A stretch of DNA of 15,747 bases, taken from Deltaproteobacteria bacterium. GTDB taxonomy: Bacteria > Desulfobacterota > UBA8473. Below the pieces are notes generated by a model. It saw only the letters and a list, made by a program, of their open reading frames with translations. It searched no databases and had not been told where the DNA came from. The position numbers and the translations under genes were made by a program. This document shows positions 1 through 6,298 of the stretch, one piece after another (position 1 is the first letter of the stretch; each line of letters opens with the position of its first letter). Location of the stretch: contig JAUXHQ010000011.1 of the NCBI GenBank assembly GCA_030621455.1, positions 1 to 15,747 of the forward strand, read 5' to 3'.

Positions 1-72
1 AGGACACTTGAATGGCTCCGTCGGAGATAGTTCAGAAAAGCTAATAACAGGCAAGCATCGTTTATAGACCTG

Positions 73-104
73 ACCTGTGTACTTAACACAGGTGTTTTCA
101 TTTT
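73..104 (+). terminator. Hairpin followed by T-rich tract, possible terminator
   Basis: A perfect 8-bp stem (acctgtgt at 73-80, acacaggt at 86-93) closes a 5-nt loop and is followed by gttttcatttt. This resembles an intrinsic terminator for a + strand gene lying left of the window, although the T-run is interrupted and the stem is AT/GC mixed. It also contains a diverged copy (11 of 13) of the GACCTGTGCAGTT motif that recurs at 118, 350 and 4687, so it may instead belong to that repeat family. Confidence 0.4.
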
Positions 105-117
105 GTCAAGAGTTTTT

Positions 118-362
118 GACCTGTGCAGTTACACAAAACTAGTGTTTTTGAAGTGTCTCCGATGGTTCAGTTAACAGGATTGCGTTAAGCGCCGGCTGCT
201 TGTTTCGTTTGCTAGTTATACGTAAGGACCTGGCCAACATCCAAATATACATAAGAGACGTATAAACCCATTACACATACAACCTTATGCCAGTGTGTAG
301 TTTATAAGAAGCAAACGAAATAAGTAGCCGGCAAGCGGCACATCTGACCAACTGCACAGGTC
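118..362. repeat. Nested inverted-repeat element A (about 245 bp)
   Basis: The outer arms are a perfect 13-bp inverted repeat, GACCTGTGCAGTT at 118-130 and its complement at 350-362. Inside them is a longer imperfect pair: 191-220 and 303-332 match at 26 of 30 positions. Two of the four mismatches would be G-U pairs in an RNA copied from the + strand sequence. The 82-bp loop (221-302) is AT-rich with no ORF. The element fills most of the gene-free stretch 1-521 and has no transposase. It could be a MITE-like or REP-like non-autonomous repeat or a structured RNA; the sequence alone does not decide. Confidence 0.6.
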
Positions 363-389
363 GGAGAGTTTTTTGGACTCACTATGGGG

Positions 390-418
390 TTGAACTTTGG
401 CAGGTGCCGTGGTAAATT
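390..418 (+). promoter_or_regulatory. Candidate sigma70-type promoter for the thioredoxin-fold gene
   Basis: TTGAAC at 390-395 and TAAATT at 413-418 are separated by 17 bp. Each hexamer matches the consensus at 4 of 6 positions. It lies about 100 bp upstream of the ATG at 522, just outside repeat element A. The match is modest, so this is only the best candidate seen in the spacer. Confidence 0.3.
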
Positions 419-521
419 GTAAAAATTGATCATTCCTGTAAATTGGAAACTTGTTCGTGACCGTTTTCTCAGAAGCTCATTTGTGGATGGGTACTAAGGG
501 TCTGTGAGAGGTGAAGTAGCG

Positions 522-1496
522 ATGACACAACAGGAAGAAATGCAAATTACGGAATGGAATGCGGGACTCGACGGTGATATTGAGATCCATCTCGTCATGA
601 CAGAGGACAAGAGAAGCGGCGAACTGAACCGATTTTGCGAGGATTTAACCCGCCTTGCCCCCAAGGTTAGTGTTGTCAATGAAGAAGGTGGAAAGGAGGA
701 CGCCCCTGCGATCAAGGTTGGGGACACTCTATGTTATCATGCGGTCCCCCTGGGTATGGAGCTTGAACCTTTTCTCAAAGCGCTCTCTTCCCCTGAGCAG
801 AAGGTTTCAGGATTGCCCGGCACTCTCCTTGATAAACTGGGGAAACTCAAGCTGCCGGCAACACTAAGACTGTATGTTTCTCAACAATGTCCTGTCTGCC
901 CGTTGGTGGTACCACAGATAACACCTCTCCCTGCGGTAAGTGAATTCATCGAGCTTACAATTATAGACTGCACTCTTTTTCCTGAAATGGCGGAGTCGGA
1001 TAAGGTTCAATCCGTTCCTACCTTGGTGCTTGACAATCAGTTTAGGTGGACGGGTCCACTGCAACTGGAGGAAGTCCTGGAGATCGTTATGGACCGAGAC
1101 CCGGCAAACCTCAGCGTCTCGTCTCTTCAAAGAATGCTGGAAGAGGGAAACGCCATTGAGGTGGTGGAGATGATGCTCGATAAAAAACAGATTTTTCCGC
1201 AATTTGTTGATCTTGTGGTACATGAGAAATGGTCTGTCCGTATGGGCGCGGCCGTGGCAATGGAAGAGATAGCGGAGCGCAATCCGGAACTGCTCGCTCA
1301 AGTTATCGATCCGCTATGGGAACGGTTTGACCATGTGGAAGACCCCATAAAGGATGATATCCTCTATATTTTTGGGAAATCAGGATCTTCCGAAGTGGCC
1401 TTGAAGCTGGAGGGGATTTTAAGCGGTCAATACAGTCCTGAAGTCAAAGAAGCCGCAAAGGAAGCTTTGGAGACTCTGGCGGAAGAGGAGGAATAG
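522..1496 (+). CDS. Thioredoxin-fold (PDO/glutaredoxin-like) protein with HEAT-like C-terminus
   Basis: A 324-residue protein. I chose the ATG at 522 because AGGTGA at 509-514 sits 7 nt upstream; a GTG at 504 in the same frame has no comparable site. The N-terminal ~100 residues look like a redox-inactive thioredoxin-like half. The second half has a strand-turn-helix with CPVC at residues 123-126 and a VPT cis-proline at about 165-167, the standard thioredoxin pair. This double arrangement resembles protein disulfide oxidoreductase (PDO) proteins. Residues ~200-320 are helical, acidic and HEAT-like. There is no signal peptide, so a cytosolic dithiol/disulfide role is inferred. The partner protein is unknown, and the HEAT-like tail suggests protein binding. 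It stands alone, flanked by repeat elements A and B. Confidence 0.8.
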   Translation: MTQQEEMQITEWNAGLDGDIEIHLVMTEDKRSGELNRFCEDLTRLAPKVSVVNEEGGKEDAPAIKVGDTLCYHAVPLGMELEPFLKALSSPEQKVSGLPGTLLDKLGKLKLPATLRLYVSQQCPVCPLVVPQITPLPAVSEFIELTIIDCTLFPEMAESDKVQSVPTLVLDNQFRWTGPLQLEEVLEIVMDRDPANLSVSSLQRMLEEGNAIEVVEMMLDKKQIFPQFVDLVVHEKWSVRMGAAVAMEEIAERNPELLAQVIDPLWERFDHVEDPIKDDILYIFGKSGSSEVALKLEGILSGQYSPEVKEAAKEALETLAEEEE

Positions 1497-1530
1497 ACTC
1501 CCCAATACTTTATATAAACTAAAAGTCAAT

Positions 1531-1759
1531 TGAGTGTAACCTTTTTTCGTTCCAGCATTCCAGTTGCCGGCCGCTTACTTCTTGTTGCCCGTTGTGAACT
1601 ACAATTTTGCATCATACATTGGTGACAATTAGATCGAAATTTCATTGGATTACATGGAGTTACGACAGCCCCTTACGTACAACAGGCAACAAGAAGTAAA
1701 CAACCGGCAACAAACACGACGGTGGCTACTGAGCATTAAACGAAAAAAGGTTACACTCA
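1531..1759. repeat. Nested inverted-repeat element B, immediately upstream of the PCMT gene
   Basis: The outer arms 1531-1549 and 1741-1759 are a perfect 19-bp inverted repeat, and similarity continues weakly outward to about 1517 and 1772. The inner arms 1563-1595 and 1679-1711 match at 29 of 33 positions. All four mismatches are C opposite A on the + strand, which become G-U pairs in an RNA copied from the other strand, so that RNA would pair 33 of 33. The left inner arm contains a GTTGCCGG...TTCTTGTTG pattern resembling a short stretch at 5738-5757. The element fills nearly all of the 283-bp spacer and ends about 12 nt before the Shine-Dalgarno of the next gene. No transposase or ORF lies inside. 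Confidence 0.65.
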
Positions 1760-1779
1760 AATCAATTTTTAGGGGTGTC

Positions 1780-2508
1780 ATGAAACGGGTTTTGTATTAT
1801 CTTGGTCTTGTGTTGTTACTAAGCGGGTTGCTTCTTGTTTCGTGTTATGAAAAGCGCTCCACTGATAAGGAGCGAGAGAATAACTGGGCAGAGAAGCGGG
1901 CAACCATGGTGCATCAACTGCGAGTATACGGTATCGAGGATGAGCGGATACTGAAAGCTATGAACAGTATCCAACGTCACAAGTTCATCCCTGAAAGGTA
2001 TCTCGGCATTGCCGCGCCGTACGGGGATCATCCCTGTCCCATCGGGCATGGCCAGACCATCTCGCAACCCTATATCGTCGCTTACATGACAGAAAAACTG
2101 CATATTCAGCCCGGTGGAAAGATCCTTGAAATTGGGACCGGGTCCGGATATCAGGCCGCCGTCCTTGCCGAGTTGGGCGCCGCGGTTTACAGCATTGAGA
2201 TTGTTCCCGAATTGGCGGATCATGCCCGCAAGGCTCTCTCCGCACAAGGATATGAAAAGGTCAATGTGCTGACCGGCAACGGTTATGAAGGTTGGCCGGA
2301 ATATAGCCCTTTTGACGACATAATCGTAACCTGTGCCCCGGAGCATATCCCGCAGGCTCTGGTTAACCAGTTGAGAGAAGGCGGGCGAATGATTCTGCCC
2401 CTGGGTGTTGGTGTGCAACGTCTCGTCATCCTTCGCAAGATATCAGGACGTATAGAGAAAGTCGATGACCTTCCCGTGCGGTTCGTGCCAATGGTGCGTC
2501 GACCGTAA
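1780..2508 (+). CDS. pcm: Protein-L-isoaspartate O-methyltransferase with lipoprotein signal peptide
   Basis: Transfers a methyl group from S-adenosylmethionine to isoaspartyl residues in damaged proteins (EC 2.1.1.77). Diagnostic motifs are present: FIPERY near 69-74, HPCPIGHGQTISQP at 84-97 and the SAM-binding LEIGTGSGYQAA at 116-127. I chose the ATG at 1780 (AGGGG at 1771-1775), giving 242 residues. An upstream in-frame start at 1645 would run through repeat element B and add 45 residues unlike any PCMT. With the chosen start the protein opens with two basic residues, a leucine-rich core and the lipobox LVSC (Cys22). The residue after the cysteine is not Asp, so an outer-membrane lipoprotein is predicted. 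Most PCMTs are cytosolic, so export is odd given where SAM is found. Confidence 0.93.
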   Translation: MKRVLYYLGLVLLLSGLLLVSCYEKRSTDKERENNWAEKRATMVHQLRVYGIEDERILKAMNSIQRHKFIPERYLGIAAPYGDHPCPIGHGQTISQPYIVAYMTEKLHIQPGGKILEIGTGSGYQAAVLAELGAAVYSIEIVPELADHARKALSAQGYEKVNVLTGNGYEGWPEYSPFDDIIVTCAPEHIPQALVNQLREGGRMILPLGVGVQRLVILRKISGRIEKVDDLPVRFVPMVRRP

Positions 2509-2669
2509 TCTTGAAATCCTCATCGGAGCTTTAAAATTTCTGATGGAATACATTTGTGACAAAAGACCATCATCCTTGTCAAGCCGGGTCAGCTGCGGCC
2601 GTGCCTTTCTCCCTCTCGTGGATTCGTGGTCCTGGAGACAGTCAGACGCTTTTTTGTTGTTGGTCATTA

Positions 2670-2697
2670 TCAACTCACTCGAAAGGGTGAGCGTTGA
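2670..2697 (+). promoter_or_regulatory. GAAA-tetraloop hairpin in the ABC-F leader
   Basis: The arms pair as TCAAC with GTTGA, then across a 2-nt bulge as TCACTC with GGGTGA (one T-G pair), closing on the loop GAAA between C and G, a classic GNRA tetraloop. The hairpin ends 15 nt before the ABC-F ATG. The rest of the 2509-2712 spacer shows no gene and no convincing promoter. A leader role in translation control is inferred only from position. Confidence 0.4.
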
Positions 2698-2712
2698 ACG
2701 AATAGATTATAC

Positions 2713-4701
2713 ATGAGCCTGATCGTTGTTGATAGCCTCTCCCTTTCTTTTTCAGGAAAGACGCTATTTGATAGAATAGGATTCCAAATCAACAGACAGG
2801 ACCGTATCGGCCTTGTGGGGGCGAATGGAACCGGGAAAACCTCGTTTTTGCGTTTGCTGGTAGGAGAGGTTTCCCCTGATCATGGTGAGGTCTCCAAAGC
2901 CCGGGGGCTTCGTATCGGTTACCTTCCCCAGGACATCTCAAAAATCTCCCAAGGGACACTCCTTGCCTCGGTTCTCAACGCGATCCCCGGAAAAATGGAG
3001 CGGGATCTGCAGCTAAAGAGACTTGAAACCAATCTGGAACAAGAAAAAAATCCTAGGCGGCAGACAGCACTCTCCCACGAGATAGCTGAACTCTACAGTG
3101 AAATCGACCATATGGATACCCGATTTTCTTCTCACAAGGCTGAACGGATTCTGTTCGGATTGGGGTTTTCTGTTGAAAGCTTCGACACACCTCTGGAGGA
3201 ATTGAGTGGTGGGTGGAAGATGCGTGCGGCCCTGGCCGGTCTCTTGTTCCAGGATCCTGATATTCTTTTACTCGACGAACCGACCAATCATTTGGATGTC
3301 CCATCAGTGCTATGGCTGGAGGAGTTTCTATTGGGTTTCAACCATTCCTTGATTCTGATCTGTCACGACCGTAAGTTCCTCAATAGTCAAATCAACCGCA
3401 TCATGAGCCTGGAACCGGAGGGGTTCAGGGTCTATGCCGGAAACTACGATGACTATTTGGCCGCGCACGAGGAAGAAGCGAGGGTTTTAGATGCCAGAGT
3501 TCGTAACCAGGAACAGAAGGTCAAGGAGGCTAAGCGGTTCATCGAACGCTTTCGAGCCAAGTCCACCAAGGCCCGCCAGGCACAAAGCAAAATAAAGATG
3601 TTGAAGAAGGTGGAAATAGTGAGAACACACAAGAAGCGGGCTGTGATGCGTTTCTCCTTTCCTGACGTACCGAGAAGCGGTGAAACTGCTCTTTCAATCC
3701 AGGGGGTTACAAAGCATTTTGGCGACCGGTATCTTTATCAAGATCTTAAGCTCTCTGTGAGACGTGGGGAACGGGTGGCAATCATCGGAAAGAACGGGGT
3801 CGGGAAGACAACACTCCTTAAAATGATTGCGGGAGAAACCCCTCCGGATGCAGGACAGATCGATCTCGGCCATAACGTGACATTGAGTTATTATGCACAG
3901 CACCATGCAGAATTTCTCAATGAGGACAATACGATATTGGAGGAGGTCTACCAGGCAGTCCCCCAGGCTGGGATGAGTTTTGTGCGCGGTGTATGCGGCG
4001 CTTTTCTGTTTTCCGGGGATGACGTAGACAAGCCTATCGCCATACTTTCCGGCGGAGAAAGGGCCCGTGTAGCCTTGGCGCGTATCCTCATAAAACCGGG
4101 AAACCTGATGGTGATGGATGAACCGACCAACCATCTCGATCTCATCTCTTGCGAAGTATTGACCCGAGCGCTGGAGGATTACAACGGCACACTCGTCTTT
4201 GTTTCGCACAACCAGGGGCTTATCAACAGTCTTGCTACCAGAATTTGGGATATTTCGGACGGAAAAGTGGAAGAATATCCGGGCAACCTCGAAGATTATA
4301 TTGATCATATCAAACGTTCTGAAGACTCGCTGCTACGACCTGTAAGGGAAGAAAGGGGTCCTGAAAAGCCGGTCGCTAAGAAAGATAAAGGGGCAATAGA
4401 AACCCCGAAAGACCGGAGGCGAAGGGAAGCGGAACGTCGCAAGCTTATCAATAGAGAACTGGGACCTCTCAAAAAAGGGCTGGCAAAGACTGAAGAACGT
4501 ATTGAAGATCTGGAGAGACTGGAAAAAACACTTTTCGATCAATTGGCTGACTCTGAAACATACAAGGACAAACGAGAGAGCAATCGGTTGACAATCGAAT
4601 ATGGCGGGGTAAAAGCAGAGTTAGATGAACTTCTGAGGAGGTGGGAACATCAATGCGAGATGCTGGAAGCTACCGAAAAAAATATTGACCTGTGCAGTTG
4701 A
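2713..4701 (+). CDS. ABC-F family ATPase (ribosome-associated type)
   Basis: A 662-residue protein with two ABC ATPase domains and no membrane segments, the ABC-F layout of ribosome-binding translation factors and antibiotic-protection proteins. Domain 1 has Walker A GANGTGKTS (36-44), signature LSGGW (164-168) and Walker B ILLLDEPTNHLD (184-195). A basic helical linker at ~250-305 contains YAGNYDDYL and KARQAQSKIK. Domain 2 has GKNGVGKTT (359-367), LSGGE (445-449) and LMVMDEPTNHLD (465-476). Residues ~560-660 form a charged coiled coil like the Uup/YheS C-terminal domains. The second switch region reads VSHNQ rather than VSHDR, which I recall as a recurrent subfamily variant. The ATG has no clear Shine-Dalgarno. 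The stop codon falls inside a copy of the GACCTGTGCAGTT repeat (4687-4699). Whether it acts in translation, resistance or ribosome assembly cannot be told from sequence. Confidence 0.94.
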   Translation: MSLIVVDSLSLSFSGKTLFDRIGFQINRQDRIGLVGANGTGKTSFLRLLVGEVSPDHGEVSKARGLRIGYLPQDISKISQGTLLASVLNAIPGKMERDLQLKRLETNLEQEKNPRRQTALSHEIAELYSEIDHMDTRFSSHKAERILFGLGFSVESFDTPLEELSGGWKMRAALAGLLFQDPDILLLDEPTNHLDVPSVLWLEEFLLGFNHSLILICHDRKFLNSQINRIMSLEPEGFRVYAGNYDDYLAAHEEEARVLDARVRNQEQKVKEAKRFIERFRAKSTKARQAQSKIKMLKKVEIVRTHKKRAVMRFSFPDVPRSGETALSIQGVTKHFGDRYLYQDLKLSVRRGERVAIIGKNGVGKTTLLKMIAGETPPDAGQIDLGHNVTLSYYAQHHAEFLNEDNTILEEVYQAVPQAGMSFVRGVCGAFLFSGDDVDKPIAILSGGERARVALARILIKPGNLMVMDEPTNHLDLISCEVLTRALEDYNGTLVFVSHNQGLINSLATRIWDISDGKVEEYPGNLEDYIDHIKRSEDSLLRPVREERGPEKPVAKKDKGAIETPKDRRRREAERRKLINRELGPLKKGLAKTEERIEDLERLEKTLFDQLADSETYKDKRESNRLTIEYGGVKAELDELLRRWEHQCEMLEATEKNIDLCS

Positions 4702-4706
4702 GCAGC

Positions 4707-4735
4707 TTGACGCACGAAAGAGATTTCTATATACT
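4707..4735 (+). promoter_or_regulatory. Sigma70-type promoter for rnd
   Basis: TTGACG at 4707-4712 and TATACT at 4730-4735 are separated by exactly 17 bp; each matches the consensus closely. Transcription would start near 4742, giving rnd a leader of about 110 nt. This is the best promoter match in the window. It begins 5 bp after the ABC-F stop codon, so rnd can be expressed independently of the gene before it. Confidence 0.65.
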
Positions 4736-4852
4736 GTGTGCTTGAATATTATTTAACCCCGTGACAATTGAGTCTTGCGAACGGCTTATCTTTTTCGAAA
4801 TGCAGTAGAAACTGTGTTTCTTCCTACAACTAGAGGGGCAGGTGAGTGTACT

Positions 4853-5722
4853 GTGGAAAAAGTGCAACTGGTTGAATCTTTTGATGTTTTGTGTGATATT
4901 GTGGATGAACTCCAGCGCCATAGTTATTTGGGTTTCGATACGGAGTTTGACGGATTTTACAGGTACTTTGAAAAGACGTGTCTGATCCAAGTGTCGACCC
5001 CCGAGAGAGACATTATTATTGATCCGTTGGCCATTGACGACCTGGGCCCGCTTCAGGGAGTTCTGGAAGCTCCCTCCATAGAAAAGATTCTCCACGCTTG
5101 TAACAATGACCTGCTGGCGTTACAGCGGGATTATGGTTTTCGGATTCGCAATATATTTGATACTGCAGTAGCCTGGCAGTTGTTAGGGCATAAGCGTTGC
5201 GGTTTGGCCCATGTCTTGCACAAGGAGTTTCGGGTTGAACACCTGAAGAAATCGAGATACCAGCGCTGCGACTGGGCAAAACGCCCTCTTAAGTCTGATC
5301 AATTGGAATACGCGCGTTTGGATACCCATTACCTTATATCGTTACGCCATCGGTTTGATCGACAGCTTTCCCTGGAAGGACTCCAGTACACGGCCGAGGA
5401 AAGGTTCCGAGAACTGGAGGCATTGACTTTTGAACCCAAGAAGCCTGACCCCCGTGCTTATTTGAAAATAAAGGGGGCACGTGATTTAGATTCTGAGGGA
5501 AAACGCGTGTTAAAAGCGCTTTATCTCTTCCGGGAACGTTCCGCGCAACGTCAGAATCGCTCACCATTTCGGGTCATGAGCAATCAATGCATGGTGCACC
5601 TGGCCACAAATAAGCCTCACGCCCCCCAAGGTCTTGCAAACATCCATGGTCTTCCCAGAAGTTTCAAAGGACAACAGGCAGACGGATTGGTTGCTCTTAT
5701 CCGCCGCGCTACGCAACGTTAA
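4853..5722 (+). CDS. rnd: Ribonuclease D (DEDDy 3'-5' exoribonuclease with HRDC domain)
   Basis: Trims 3' ends of tRNA precursors and other structured RNAs, with two metal ions. All DEDDy residues are visible. With the GTG at 4853 as residue 1 they are Asp29 and Glu31 in FDTEFD, Asp86 in HACNNDLLAL, and Tyr153 with Asp157 in EYARLDTHY. An HRDC-type domain follows at ~200-285. I preferred GTG 4853 because AGGTGAG (4840-4846) precedes it by 6 nt, and the resulting 289 residues begin where RNase D proteins usually do. A TTG at 4775 would add 26 residues without a good ribosome site. It is a little shorter than E. coli RNase D, which has a second HRDC-like domain. It is convergent with the - strand block. 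Confidence 0.92.
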   Translation: MEKVQLVESFDVLCDIVDELQRHSYLGFDTEFDGFYRYFEKTCLIQVSTPERDIIIDPLAIDDLGPLQGVLEAPSIEKILHACNNDLLALQRDYGFRIRNIFDTAVAWQLLGHKRCGLAHVLHKEFRVEHLKKSRYQRCDWAKRPLKSDQLEYARLDTHYLISLRHRFDRQLSLEGLQYTAEERFRELEALTFEPKKPDPRAYLKIKGARDLDSEGKRVLKALYLFRERSAQRQNRSPFRVMSNQCMVHLATNKPHAPQGLANIHGLPRSFKGQQADGLVALIRRATQR

Positions 5723-5737
5723 TGGAAAGACCGTTGG

Positions 5738-5757
5738 CAGTTGCCGGTTTCTTGTTA
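5738..5757. repeat. Fragment resembling the inner arm of repeat element B
   Basis: CAGTTGCCGG is identical to the start of the left inner arm of element B (1561-1570) and is followed by TTCTTGTT, also present there with different spacing. It lies in the 134-bp convergent spacer between rnd and the YjbQ gene. I see no clean inverted partner and no strong terminator hairpin here, so it may be a decayed half copy or a chance match. Confidence 0.3.
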
Positions 5758-5856
5758 TTATTTAATATATGGAGGTCTGTATATCGATCCTATCAAGAAA
5801 TAAATGAACGACAATAAATAACTTCCCCGTCCGGGTGAGTTGACAGGAAACATTAC

Positions 5857-6276
5857 TTATTCCCCTATTATCTTGACTAACACCCTCTTTCTACGCCTGC
5901 CGTCGAACTCTCCGTAAAAAATCTGTTCCCACGTACCAAAATCGAGGCTCCCCTCTGTAATGGCCACGACCACCTCCCGTCCCATAACCTGACGCTTCAT
6001 GTGGGCATCCGCATTGTCCTCACCCACGTTATGCCTATACTGAGAGACGGGTTCATGAGGAGCGAGCCTCTCTAGCCATTTATCATAGTCATGGTGAAGC
6101 CCTGATTCGTCGTCATTGATAAAGACAGAGGCCGTTATGTGCATGGCATTTACTAAGAGAAGCCCCTCTCTGACCTCACTCTCCTTCAGGCACTCTTCAA
6201 TCTGTGGGGTGATATTGATAAAGGCACGTCTGGTGGGTACTTTAAACCACAATTCCTTCCTGTAACTCTTCATCAT
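5857..6276 (-). CDS. yjbQ: YjbQ family protein (UPF0047, secondary thiamine-phosphate synthase type)
   Basis: A 139-residue cytosolic protein matching the YjbQ/UPF0047 family along its whole length. The conserved blocks are [12 protein letters not shown] (46-57), [13 protein letters not shown] (82-94) and [15 protein letters not shown] (114-128); their histidines and acidic residues are thought to line the active or metal site. Some members show weak thiamine-phosphate synthase activity, so databases use that name, but the physiological substrate is not settled. AAGGA lies about 6 nt before the first ATG; the second ATG, one codon later, is equally possible. It starts 22 nt after the stop of the ABC-class ATPase gene, so the two are almost certainly cotranscribed. 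It is the last gene of the - strand block. Confidence 0.93.
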   Translation of the reverse strand: MMKSYRKELWFKVPTRRAFINITPQIEECLKESEVREGLLLVNAMHITASVFINDDESGLHHDYDKWLERLAPHEPVSQYRHNVGEDNADAHMKRQVMGREVVVAITEGSLDFGTWEQIFYGEFDGRRRKRVLVKIIGE

Positions 6277-6298
6277 GCACCATCCTTTCGGAGGTTAC

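Noticed and set aside
190..335. CRISPR or tRNA-like structure in the left spacer
   Set aside because: The repeated pieces are inverted, not direct and evenly spaced, and no cloverleaf with a TTC arm or CCA end can be drawn.
1645..1779. N-terminal extension of the PCMT gene to 1645
   Set aside because: It runs through inverted-repeat element B and lacks a ribosome site; the ATG at 1780 has AGGGG and yields a proper lipoprotein signal.
2465..2716. Small + strand ORF bridging the PCMT and ABC-F genes
   Set aside because: It overlaps the end of pcm out of frame, has no ribosome site and cysteine/tryptophan-rich composition unlike a domain.
4210..4230. VSHNQ instead of VSHDR in the second ABC-F domain as an inactivating change
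   Set aside because: The histidine is kept and, to my knowledge, SHN variants recur in one ABC-F subfamily, so it is not evidence of decay.
3694..4308. 204-codon - strand open frame inside the ABC-F gene
   Set aside because: The opposite strand holds the second ABC domain with Walker and signature motifs.
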